NCBI GenBank assembly: GCA_947259075.1
Contig: CAMYKQ010000057.1
Location: 62,001-126,000, forward strand
From: an uncultured Gammaproteobacteria bacterium
Lineage (GTDB): Bacteria; Pseudomonadota; Gammaproteobacteria; DRLM01
Reading direction: 5' to 3'
DNA: 64,000 nucleotides
This document shows, one piece after another, positions 17,321-25,970 of this stretch. The position numbers were made by a program, and so were the translations under genes. Numbering within the stretch: position 1 is the stretch's first letter; the number at the start of each line of letters is the position of its first letter. Under the pieces are notes generated by a model that had not been told where the DNA came from, did not search any database, and saw nothing but the letters and a program-made list of their open reading frames with translations.

Positions 17321-19372
17321 ATGAGATGGCCTGTTCTACTAACAGCGATGCTGGGAGTCTCTGGTTTAGCTGCAAGCTCCCTTCTTCACGCCGGACCGCC
17401 ACAGAGTTTCGACAGCTGGTCAGTCAGCGGCGGCAGCGTCGCCGCGAGCTGCGGCGCGGGACTCAGCTGCGAAGTCTTGCAAGGCGGGGATAGCGGTTTT
17501 CTGCAGCGCAATATCAAAGACAGCGCCGGGCAGTCCTTCCTGCAAACCATCGTTACCAGCCCGCGGGCCAGCGGCATACCGGGCAGCGGCCTGGAATTCA
17601 GCGACGAAAGTTTCGTGCGCCTAGGGCAATCCACCGCCCCCGCGCTCAACGGCATCGCCGATAAACAACACCTCAAATCGCAACAAACGCTCGGCGCCAT
17701 CACCTCCAGCTTCGAGTCCATCACCTTGATTCAATCCGGCTGGGCGGCGAGCACGGGCGTGCCCCTGGTCGATATCAGCCAAACCCTGTCCGAACGTCAC
17801 CCCACCGACGGTGACTTCGACGCGAGCTTCCGTTACACCGGCACCAGCAGCGGCAGCGATATCAATATCACGCAAGATTTGCACGCCCCCGGCCAGGTGC
17901 AAGGCGATGAGTTCGACAGCGTGTACCATTACGCCAGCCGCAGTGATAGCAACGGCAACAAAACCGGCTCGCGCTTGGCCATCAGTCAAAACGTAGGGAT
18001 AACGCAAAAAACGTCTACCCTCGAATATGGTCAGGACAGAACGATACAAATCCCCACCGTGGGCATCGTCGATCCCGACGAACGCCAGATATTCGTAGTG
18101 CGGCGTTCCGATGGCACGCTCATGACTGGCGGCGGCGATGTGTTATGGATGTTCCACTTTCAAGGGATTGGGTTAGACCCGCGGCAAAACATGCCCATGC
18201 GCGGGCATTGGTTCGGTTGCATCTCAAACGGCGACTTTAGCGGCAAATGTAATACCAGCGACAAACATCAGACCTTGGCCCTGGAGAACACCCTGGACAT
18301 GCCCGGCCTGCCGTTTGATCCACTGCCCTTCGCGGGGCCCCTGCGTACCGATCACGACAGAAAAACGGATAGATCCATATATCCCCCAGTCTCTGGTAAA
18401 GACAAGGGTGGTATCGTCATGGCCACACCGGGTCCCCAAACCGGCGGCAACACCATCACCGCCACCACCCCGCAAACTCACGGCACGAGCGCACCGCCGC
18501 CGCCGCCCGGCAGCTCCGGTTCGCCGGTCACGCTCACCAATTGGGACGTGTCGAATGGCGTCATCTCGGCGTCCTGCCCTTCCGGCCACACCTGCAAAGC
18601 ACTGGTGCAGGATAACGGTTTCCTGCAGCAGGAAATCTACAATCCCAAAACCGGAATGACTTACTACCGCACCATGATGACGGACAAAGGCGCCAGCGGC
18701 GCGGCAAGCAGCCTCGCCTTCGCGACCGATGCCGTCGTGCGGCAGGCCGTGGGTGCCGATCAGAACCTCGCCACCGGCGTTTCCGCCGTCACTATCGTGC
18801 GTGACAGCTCCGAAAGCATGGCCAACGTCATACGCATCGACCTAGGCTGGGCGCGTGTCGGTGAACGGCCCGGCGTGGATATCAAACAAAGCAACCCAGT
18901 AGAAGAATTCAGCTACCTCGCCAACTTCAACGCCAATGGCGAGCGCAGCGGCCTGCGTGTCGATATCGATCAAACCAACCGCGAGATCACCCAAAAGGCG
19001 AGCACAGGATTCGCCTACTCCGCAGTTGGCGGCGACATGGTCACCCGCGGCGGTTCCGCCCCCTTGCCGGGGCGGGCCACTACAACCTGGAAGGCCGGCG
19101 ATTACATCAGTGCCGTCTACATGAACCAAAAGAACGTGTTTCGTGGCGAAGGCAAGGATGTCGATCCAGGCAGCAGTAACCTCGCGCTCGACCTCAACCA
19201 AAGCTGGGGTGGCGCGGCGGTTAGTTTCATTAGTTTCGATAATTTATCCGACACAAAACCCAAGGCAGGGTTGATATCGCCGAAACGCTCCGTCGATGAT
19301 TTTTGGGTGGACGACCCGTTCGGACCGCTCCCAGAAAGAATGTCCGTCAAGAAGATGCCGGAACCGAATTAA
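17321..19372 (+). CDS. Secreted two-domain fusion of the paralogous family (copy C)
   Basis: This 683-residue exported protein carries two tandem copies of the domain seen singly at 12075-13124 and 13163-14218. The signal peptide ends near SSLLHA. Domain 1 (about 25-360) shows FDSWSVSGGSVAASC, LSCEVL, GFLQRNI, EFSDESFVRLG, QSGWAASTGVPLVDISQ and NGNKTGSRLAISQ. A linker of threonine, proline and serine with PPPPPG follows (about 365-400). Domain 2 (about 400-683) shows NWDVSNGVISASC, HTCKAL, GFLQQEI, DLGWARVGERPGVDIKQ, VGGDMVTRGG, FISFDNLSD and DPFGPLPERM. GGGGA precedes the ATG. It is transcribed away from the single-domain paralogues. The function is unknown, with no catalytic motif; a structural or binding role outside the cell is a guess. 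Confidence 0.8.
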   Translation: MRWPVLLTAMLGVSGLAASSLLHAGPPQSFDSWSVSGGSVAASCGAGLSCEVLQGGDSGFLQRNIKDSAGQSFLQTIVTSPRASGIPGSGLEFSDESFVRLGQSTAPALNGIADKQHLKSQQTLGAITSSFESITLIQSGWAASTGVPLVDISQTLSERHPTDGDFDASFRYTGTSSGSDINITQDLHAPGQVQGDEFDSVYHYASRSDSNGNKTGSRLAISQNVGITQKTSTLEYGQDRTIQIPTVGIVDPDERQIFVVRRSDGTLMTGGGDVLWMFHFQGIGLDPRQNMPMRGHWFGCISNGDFSGKCNTSDKHQTLALENTLDMPGLPFDPLPFAGPLRTDHDRKTDRSIYPPVSGKDKGGIVMATPGPQTGGNTITATTPQTHGTSAPPPPPGSSGSPVTLTNWDVSNGVISASCPSGHTCKALVQDNGFLQQEIYNPKTGMTYYRTMMTDKGASGAASSLAFATDAVVRQAVGADQNLATGVSAVTIVRDSSESMANVIRIDLGWARVGERPGVDIKQSNPVEEFSYLANFNANGERSGLRVDIDQTNREITQKASTGFAYSAVGGDMVTRGGSAPLPGRATTTWKAGDYISAVYMNQKNVFRGEGKDVDPGSSNLALDLNQSWGGAAVSFISFDNLSDTKPKAGLISPKRSVDDFWVDDPFGPLPERMSVKKMPEPN

Positions 19373-19549
19373 TCAAGCGGCGATTTAGATAGCGCAAGAA
19401 TAGACACGGGCAACGGCCTGCGGTAAGCGCGGTAAACAATAGGCTAAGTCCATCGCGTGAACAAACACCGTAAAACGACGCGAAGTCATGCATACAAACC
19501 GACATAAACTTTAATTTTACAAGGCCCGACGAGCAGGCGAGCAAACACC

Positions 19550-22500
19550 ATGACTAGGCAATCAATACGCAATATCGCTCATAATTCAAGCACCCTGCTC
19601 TCCGCGGGCGCCTTAGCCTTCAGCTTGTTTACGCTCGCCCTTCCAAGCACGGCCATCGCCGCCAATATCTCCGGTGTCTCCGCCACGCCCAACCCCTTTA
19701 GCGCGGGCAGCTCGACCAGCATTAATTACACCTTGGGCCAAGGCGCCCTGACCTGGTTACGCATCTACGACCAAAGCAATATCCAACAGCGCGCATTACT
19801 CACGCCCAGCGACAGCACTCCCAATGGTAATGCCGGCAGTAACAACACGCCGTGGGACGGCCGCAACGGCAGCGGCTCGGCCTTGCCGATCGGCAGTTAC
19901 AACTACACTATCGACAACGCTTTTTACTTCGCCCATTACAGTCTAGGACAGGTCAACCCCCACGACATCGCCGTCAATCCGGCCAACCCCACCATCATCT
20001 GGGCCACGGCCAAGACCAGCCCCTATGTTTATAAATCCACCAATGGCGGATCAAGCTGGCAAGGCGTGTCCACCGGCGCCAACGCCAAGGATTACGGCAT
20101 CGCCATCAGCAACGACGGGCAGCGCATCTTTATCGCCAACGACGGCCAAAGCAGGCTGTTCGTGTCCACCAACGGCGGCGGCTCCTGGGGCGTGTCGGGC
20201 AGTTTCCCCAATAACAGCACCAAGATTGCCGACGTCGCCAGCAACACCAGCGGCACCGTGCTCTACGTGCTGGATTACGGCAACCGCCGCCTGTTTAAAT
20301 CCAGCAACGGCGGCAGCAGCTGGTCGGTGTGCGCCGCCTCGGGCATGAGTCTCACCGATTCCGCGCGCGGCGTGGGCACCGACCCCTCGGGCAACACCGT
20401 CATCGTCGCCGACACCAGCGGCGACCGGCTCTTCAAATCCACTAACGGCTGCGCCAGCTTCAGCCAGATCAGCGCCATCAGCAGCGGGACCGGCGCGGGT
20501 CAGGTGCAAGGCCCCTATCAGATCGAGATTCAAGCCGACGGTAAATTCTGGGTGAGCGAACGCGTCACCCACCGCATCCAGCAGTTCGACGCCAATGGCA
20601 ACAGCCTGATGACCTTCGGCGGCCCCTCCGCGGGCTCCGGCAATTATCAATTCAATTCCGCCAATTTCTACTTCGGCATCGAGCTGGCCACCATCGGCGC
20701 GCAGAATTACATCTTCGTTTCCGACTACGACAATATGCGCATCAAGCGCGTGGGCTACGACAATTGGGTCTCGACCACCCCGCTGCAAATCGGCACGGGC
20801 GGCGGGGGCGGTAGCGGCGGCAATCTCACCACCGCGGGGGTCAGCAGCGCCAGCGCCTCAGGCAATAGCGCCATCGCGGTGAACATGCCCTACAGCGGCG
20901 ACCAGAACGCCAACAACACCTACAAGGTGGAATACAAACTCTCCTCGGCCGGCACCTGGGACGTGTTCACCGCCAGCGCCGCGCATGTCATCAGCCCCTA
21001 CACCGCCACCATTACCGAGCTCAGCAGCGGCGCCAGTTATGATGTGCGCATGACCTTCAATGATGCCGACGGCGTCAGCGGCGCCAATCCGCAAACCGTC
21101 AGCAACATCGTGCTCAGCAGCGGCACCTGTGACGCGCAACCCAAACAACCCACCACCCTCAAAGTCACCGACACCCCGGCCGATGACGGCGAGTCACTCG
21201 ACCTCAGCTGGATACCTTCGGCCTCCGGCTGCGTGGTCGAGCAACGTATTTATCGCAAGGACGACACCACCAGCAGTGAATTTGTGTTGTGGGAGATATT
21301 GCCCGGCAACAGCGCCACCTCGTATCGAGACGTGTTCATGGAGAAGAACAAGACCTACAGCTACCGCATCCGCGCGTATAACGGCAGCCAAGAATCCAAT
21401 GACAGTCCGACGGCGGGCGCCACGGTCGTCGATGACCTGCCTCCATCTGCCCCCACCGCTGTAACGGCGACGGCCGGTAACGGCAAGGTCTTTTTGTCCT
21501 GGGCGCCGTCCACTTCGTGGGATGCCTATGAACAGCGCATCTATCGCAGCACCAACGGCGGCAGCAGTTATTCATTGCTGATCGATATAAACGGCCTGGA
21601 TTTCGATTACATCGACACCACCGCCAGCAATGGCACGACGTATCACTATCAAATCGCCGCTTATGACGGCGCCTGGGAAGTGAAGTCCTCAGCCTCGAAT
21701 GCCGCCAGCCCCGCGTCGAACCGGGTCGATCCCCCCACGCGTTTGAGCGCGGCGGCGGGCGACGCCAAGGTGCAACTCATGTGGACCCCGTCCACCAGCG
21801 GCGGCATTACCCAACAACGCATCTACCGCAGCACCGGCAGTGGCGGCGGCTATGTCCTCGCCGGCACCCTCAGTGGCACGGCGACCAGCCTGATCGATAC
21901 CGGCCTCAGCAATGGCGCGACGTATTTTTATGTAATTCGCGCCTTCAACGGTACGGCGGAATCCGGCAATTCCAACGAGACCAAGGCCTCGCCCGTTGCC
22001 AATCTCAGTCCCGTCGCTCACAACGGCAACCTCAGCGTGCTCAAGGACAGTGCCGCCAATGGCGTATTGTCGGCGGCCGACGAGAGTAACGCGCCACTGA
22101 CCTACACCCTCATTTCCAAGGGCATCAACGGCACGGCAACGCTCACCAACTCGAATACCGGCACCTATCGTTACATGCCCAAGGCCGGCGCCACCGGCAC
22201 AGACACCCTGACCTTCAAGGTCAACGATGGCAACTCCGATTCCAACGTCGCCACCATCAGCGTCACCATCGGCACCGCCTTGGCCAGCGTCACTTTGAAC
22301 AGCGGCTGGAATCTCGTCTCCATCCCCACCGCGCTGTCACCCACCAATAATCTCAACAGCCTGTTGCTGGACGATCTCGGCACCAACCCCGAGGTCTATA
22401 CCTGGCCCAGCTACGGCATCGCCGGCACCTTCGAGGGTTATTATCTGCCCGCCACTACCGCCACGCCGGGCAGGGCTTACTGGCTGGTGCTGGACAAAGA

Positions 22501-22900
22501 CGGCACCGTGATCGACGATCAATTCAACGGCGCCAATACTACGCAATGCGATCCCGCGCTCTTCCCTGGCGTGCAATGCGTGAACGTCGCGCTCAGCCCG
22601 GGCGGCAACCTCATCGGCAATCCGTATCAAACGGTGAAAAACTTGCTGCTACCCGCGCAGGCGAAGGTGTGCAACAGCACCAAGACCAACGGCTGCAAAA
22701 ACGCCGCCGACTGGAAATCCTTCACCGAAGCCGTGAGCAGTGGCTGGCTGTTGAATGCGCTCTACAGCTACAACCCGGCCACGCAAAGCTACGAATATGT
22801 GCAAAGCATCGCCGATGGCGCCATCAATCTCGCGCCATGGGAAGGCTGGTGGCTGCGCGTCGAAACCAAGGACGCCATCACACTGCGCTTTTTTAAATAA
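19550..22900 (+). CDS. Large exported Asp-box / fibronectin type III / cadherin-like surface protein
   Basis: A 1116-residue secreted protein. The signal peptide ends near residue 39 (STAIAANIS). Then comes a FlgD-like Ig segment. A beta-propeller-like region (about 130-420) carries four Asp-box repeats: STNGGSSW, STNGGGSWG, SSNGGSSWS and STNGCASFS. About residues 430-815 form four FN3-like domains with recurring QRIYRST and TYSYRI/TYFYVI motifs. A cadherin-like domain follows (about 818-905, GTDTLTFKVNDGNSDSN). The last 200 residues start with LNSGWNLVSIP and contain NLIGNPY and WWLRVE, a C-terminal unit also found in other bacterial surface proteins. There is no GlyGly-CTERM tail. Adhesion or polysaccharide binding is possible but not shown. 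Confidence 0.8.
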   Translation: MTRQSIRNIAHNSSTLLSAGALAFSLFTLALPSTAIAANISGVSATPNPFSAGSSTSINYTLGQGALTWLRIYDQSNIQQRALLTPSDSTPNGNAGSNNTPWDGRNGSGSALPIGSYNYTIDNAFYFAHYSLGQVNPHDIAVNPANPTIIWATAKTSPYVYKSTNGGSSWQGVSTGANAKDYGIAISNDGQRIFIANDGQSRLFVSTNGGGSWGVSGSFPNNSTKIADVASNTSGTVLYVLDYGNRRLFKSSNGGSSWSVCAASGMSLTDSARGVGTDPSGNTVIVADTSGDRLFKSTNGCASFSQISAISSGTGAGQVQGPYQIEIQADGKFWVSERVTHRIQQFDANGNSLMTFGGPSAGSGNYQFNSANFYFGIELATIGAQNYIFVSDYDNMRIKRVGYDNWVSTTPLQIGTGGGGGSGGNLTTAGVSSASASGNSAIAVNMPYSGDQNANNTYKVEYKLSSAGTWDVFTASAAHVISPYTATITELSSGASYDVRMTFNDADGVSGANPQTVSNIVLSSGTCDAQPKQPTTLKVTDTPADDGESLDLSWIPSASGCVVEQRIYRKDDTTSSEFVLWEILPGNSATSYRDVFMEKNKTYSYRIRAYNGSQESNDSPTAGATVVDDLPPSAPTAVTATAGNGKVFLSWAPSTSWDAYEQRIYRSTNGGSSYSLLIDINGLDFDYIDTTASNGTTYHYQIAAYDGAWEVKSSASNAASPASNRVDPPTRLSAAAGDAKVQLMWTPSTSGGITQQRIYRSTGSGGGYVLAGTLSGTATSLIDTGLSNGATYFYVIRAFNGTAESGNSNETKASPVANLSPVAHNGNLSVLKDSAANGVLSAADESNAPLTYTLISKGINGTATLTNSNTGTYRYMPKAGATGTDTLTFKVNDGNSDSNVATISVTIGTALASVTLNSGWNLVSIPTALSPTNNLNSLLLDDLGTNPEVYTWPSYGIAGTFEGYYLPATTATPGRAYWLVLDKDGTVIDDQFNGANTTQCDPALFPGVQCVNVALSPGGNLIGNPYQTVKNLLLPAQAKVCNSTKTNGCKNAADWKSFTEAVSSGWLLNALYSYNPATQSYEYVQSIADGAINLAPWEGWWLRVETKDAITLRFFK

Positions 22901-22953
22901 CCGGCACGTCGTCGATGCGTTGCTTGCAATGCATCGCTGTCGAGGAGATGAGT

Positions 22954-23646
22954 ATGAAGTTGTCAGATTACCGCGTATATCACGGACTGGCCTTGGGCCT
23001 GGCGCTCGCGCTCAGCGCGGCGGCGGCCAGCGCCAACGTCGCTGGCGGCTGGGTCGTAAAAATCACCAACACCGCCGGCGATTTTCGTACCACGGTCACC
23101 TTGGGCGCCCACCCGGACGCCAGTGACGCCTATGACGCCTTATATGACGCGCCGGTGTTCTCATCATTGACCTTGCCCCCTCTCGCCGCGCGTTTTCCCC
23201 ATCCGGAATGGGGCCGCAGCGACAGCGATTATCTCTACGACATACGCGCGCTCAGCGACAAACAGCAATGGTCGTTCAATACCGAATCGGAACAGTATTT
23301 GGATCGCGACATCCAGCTGTCCTGGGACGTCGCCGCCCTGCCCGGCGACTATGCCCTGAGTTTGACCGACGCCGCCACGGGCGAAAGCATCGATATGGGC
23401 AAGGAATCCAGTTACACCTATTACAACAGTGGCCCGCGCGCCTTCACCGTCGCCGCCGTGAAACGCGCGCAAACCAGTGATGCCGCCTCGCCCGCGGCCT
23501 CTGCTCCAGGCGCGGGTCCCGTCTCAAATAATGATGCGGCTAACAATTTGGCCAGCAGCGGCGGTGGCGGCGGACCGCTGGACCTGTTCACTCTGTGCGC
23601 CCTGCTCCTGGCCTGGCCGCTCGCGTTCGCGCGCCGCCTTCGATAA
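22954..23646 (+). CDS. Exported protein with GlyGly-CTERM tail, unknown function
   Basis: The 230-residue product has a signal peptide (LALGLALALSAAAASA) and a mature region of about 165 residues of unknown type, rich in beta-forming residues. Its C-terminus (about 203-230) is SSGGGGGPLDLFTLCALLLA followed by PLAFARRLR, a convincing GlyGly-CTERM sorting signal. The ATG at 22954 was chosen because GAGGAG lies 6 nt upstream; the longer frame starts at 22915. It begins 53 bp after the 1116-residue gene and is probably in the same operon. No enzymatic motif was seen. Confidence 0.8.
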   Translation: MKLSDYRVYHGLALGLALALSAAAASANVAGGWVVKITNTAGDFRTTVTLGAHPDASDAYDALYDAPVFSSLTLPPLAARFPHPEWGRSDSDYLYDIRALSDKQQWSFNTESEQYLDRDIQLSWDVAALPGDYALSLTDAATGESIDMGKESSYTYYNSGPRAFTVAAVKRAQTSDAASPAASAPGAGPVSNNDAANNLASSGGGGGPLDLFTLCALLLAWPLAFARRLR

Positions 23647-23831
23647 GAACACCTGATCTGATACCAGCGCGCAAGGCAGCGGCGTCGTTTCCGTGCAGCG
23701 GCATCGCACGGCATCACCCCGGTAAACTTCCGGTTTGCGCGGGGCGGCGGACAGGAAACAGGAAGTTTCTTGCAATCGCCATACAGCAATCATCAATGGG
23801 CACTATTCAAATAACAGTGAGGCAAGTTGCC

Positions 23832-24119
23832 ATGAAAAAAATATCCATCACCCTGATCGCCGCCGCCAGTCTCGCGCTCGCCGGCAGCGCCTTCGCCAAG
23901 CAAGACGTGACCAACTGGTCCAAGACCCTGCCCGAGGCCGCCAACGGCAACCTGACCCCCGCCGGTCAAGCCGTGTACAACCAGGGCCAATACAATAAAT
24001 TGGTGGGTGAATTGGGCAGCGAAGCCGCCGCGCAGGAATACCTCATGAACCTGCCCGCGGGTTACGAACTGAAATTCAACTTCCCCGCCTCCAAGGAATC
24101 ACCGCTGCCGACGCCGTAA
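23832..24119 (+). CDS. Small exported protein, unknown
   Basis: A 95-residue product with a textbook signal peptide MKKISITLIAAASLALAGSA, cut after FAK or AFA. It leaves a mature domain of about 73 residues rich in A, N, G and Q. No family is recognised. GAGG lies 9 nt before the ATG; a longer in-frame reading from 23595 has no support. It is the last gene before a strong terminator and follows the GlyGly-CTERM gene by 185 bp. Confidence 0.7.
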   Translation: MKKISITLIAAASLALAGSAFAKQDVTNWSKTLPEAANGNLTPAGQAVYNQGQYNKLVGELGSEAAAQEYLMNLPAGYELKFNFPASKESPLPTP

Positions 24120-24150
24120 TCCGGCGCAGCGGTCACGGACTGGCCGCGCA

Positions 24151-24192
24151 AAAAATCAAAAGGGGAACGCCAGCGCTCCCCTTTTGATTTTT
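24151..24192. terminator. Strong bidirectional-type terminator
   Basis: A perfect 16-bp stem (24151-24166 with 24177-24192) has a 10-nt loop, and the stem itself ends in A-run/T-run. It closes the rightward secreted-protein operon 31 bp after the last stop. Confidence 0.9.
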
Positions 24193-24276
24193 CATTCCCC
24201 TCATATTACATGCGTATTTGCTCTAAATCTCTCGGCCTAAACGAGATAATCAACCGCCACAGCGGCCCCGCTATAT

Positions 24277-24329
24277 CCCCGTCCCCCGTCCCCCGTCCCC
24301 CGTCCCCCGTCCCCCGTCCCCCGTCCCCG
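24277..24329. repeat. Tandem 7-bp repeat (GTCCCCC)n
   Basis: Seven head-to-tail copies of GTCCCCC, the last one imperfect, lie in the gap between the terminator and the next secreted-protein gene. No coding frame runs through it. It may vary in length between isolates. Confidence 0.9.
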
Positions 24330-24460
24330 ACAAAAAACATAGTAACTTCTTGTTGTATTGAAGTTATTTTTTATTGCAGCCGCTCTTCCACGACCGGCCT
24401 CGGCCTTAAGTTTTCAGCCTGCCCGCCGAAAAACTAAGTACACAATTACAGTAAATTCCC

Positions 24461-25645
24461 ATGCCGCAAGCAGCGCACTATATTGCCAGTCAGGGGACGA
24501 CACCACTTGAACGGAGCCGCTCATCGGTAAGACGGCGCGTCTTTGGAGGCGTATTACTCTGCCTCTTATTACCCGGCATGGGCACGCAGCCGGCTTATGG
24601 CGCCTTTGCGATGAACTTCGATTGGGCCGTTCCCGGCGTTGGCGGTGTCGCCACCACCAACAACAGTACCCCGATGGGCATTGATTGCGGCACGGGCAGC
24701 ACCGACTCCCTGTGTACCATGGCCTCCTACGGTTCCCCCGATCTCAACACCCGTTTCATGCAGCAACGTGTCGTTGGCACCGATGGCAAAGAATACTTTC
24801 ATGTCGTAACGAAAGATCTCCCAAACGGCCTACAACAAGAAGTATTCATAGAAACAGGCGCCACGCGCTGGTCCTGGCAGGACGATCCGGCTGTCGCCAT
24901 TCCCGATGGCGGCGGCTTCCCCTCCGGCTACATCGCCAACACCTTCGATCCCAACGACATCATGACCTGCATGGCCATCTCCGGCATGGCGTGCCGTCCC
25001 TTGGGTACCGAGGACAAAATATTACAAGGCGGCTCGAACGAAAACCCGACGCATGTGTATATGCGCCAGCTCGTCAGCGATGCCAATATCACGATGGAAT
25101 ATCTGCAAGACGTGAAGGGGATGAAGCCGCGTATCACTCAAACCCTGACGGATGGCGGCTTAAGCCTGCAATTCAAGGCCGATATGCGCGGCTTGAATTA
25201 CAACACCATGAACACGCCCCTGACCGTGAGCGCGAACTACGCGGACAACTATATTTACGCCAATAGCATGACCCTGGTGGACGCGGCCTTACCCAGCGCC
25301 GGTGCCGCCGATTGGAATATCGCCACCACCCGTGAAGCGGGCAAGTCGACCATCAACGCGGGCCGCTTCATCTATACACCCGGCGCCGGCTGGACCGAAG
25401 TCGGCTCGCCTTACCAGACTTATGAAAATCGTTATAAGCTCCAAGGCGGCAGTGGCAACAAAGTGTACGGGCAATATCCCATTTACCAGCCCGGCACCTA
25501 CACCTATTGGGATGGCGCCTACGATCACGGCGGCGTTAAATTTTACGGTACTGGCGGCATGATGCGGTCTGCGCAGAACCCCTGTGGTGGCGACCCCTTC
25601 TGCGCCGATCCCGCGCCGTTGTGGCCTGCCGTCGTTAATCCCTAA
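24461..25645 (+). CDS. Secreted protein, possible distant member of the paralogous family
   Basis: The 394-residue product begins with a basic stretch RSSVRRR and a hydrophobic core GVLLCLLLPGMG, then PAYGA, an apparent signal peptide. The mature part starts AFAMNFDWAVPG and has GIDCGTG, a second cysteine in DSLCTM, then RFMQQRVVGTDG with EYFHVVTKD. This resembles the GFLQ-x-I and Y-x-Q-T segments of the family at 12075-19372, but the rest does not align by eye. It contains six cysteines after the signal peptide (CGTG, SLCTM, TCMAI, ACRPL, NPCGG, PFCAD), which suggests disulfides. No clear Shine-Dalgarno precedes the ATG. It closes the island; function unknown. Confidence 0.68.
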   Translation: MPQAAHYIASQGTTPLERSRSSVRRRVFGGVLLCLLLPGMGTQPAYGAFAMNFDWAVPGVGGVATTNNSTPMGIDCGTGSTDSLCTMASYGSPDLNTRFMQQRVVGTDGKEYFHVVTKDLPNGLQQEVFIETGATRWSWQDDPAVAIPDGGGFPSGYIANTFDPNDIMTCMAISGMACRPLGTEDKILQGGSNENPTHVYMRQLVSDANITMEYLQDVKGMKPRITQTLTDGGLSLQFKADMRGLNYNTMNTPLTVSANYADNYIYANSMTLVDAALPSAGAADWNIATTREAGKSTINAGRFIYTPGAGWTEVGSPYQTYENRYKLQGGSGNKVYGQYPIYQPGTYTYWDGAYDHGGVKFYGTGGMMRSAQNPCGGDPFCADPAPLWPAVVNP

Positions 25646-25970
25646 GTCTGCTCGCCGCTTGCCCGGTTCATTATTAACCCGACACTTAAATATATTTCCT
25701 CTCTCCTCCCCTTGGGCGCGCACGCGTCCTAGACCAGAGCTGGTTTGATCCCGGTTTAACGGCTAAATATAGAGGCAAAGCCGTGCGCCTCGCCCAAACG
25801 CCGAAGCGCCACTACGGCGGCACGACATAATCAGCGAAGCCTTTTCACCTGGCGTATAAACGTGCTGGGGCCGGGTACATTCACCCCGCCTATCCCGCCA
25901 GTATGGCGGCAAATCGAGATGGATTTTAACGAGCTCCAACTTGCCATGACTCCTCTCCGTCATCGCGCGC
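25646..25970. other. Intergenic stretch with a probable dispersed repeat remnant
   Basis: No gene is supported. On the minus strand around 25765-25925 the translation contains HLDLPPYWRDRRGE and RPQHVYTPGEKA. I associate this type of sequence with short dispersed intergenic repeats in other proteobacteria, from memory only. A small hairpin (CCGCCAGTATGGCGG) lies near 25896. Confidence 0.35.
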
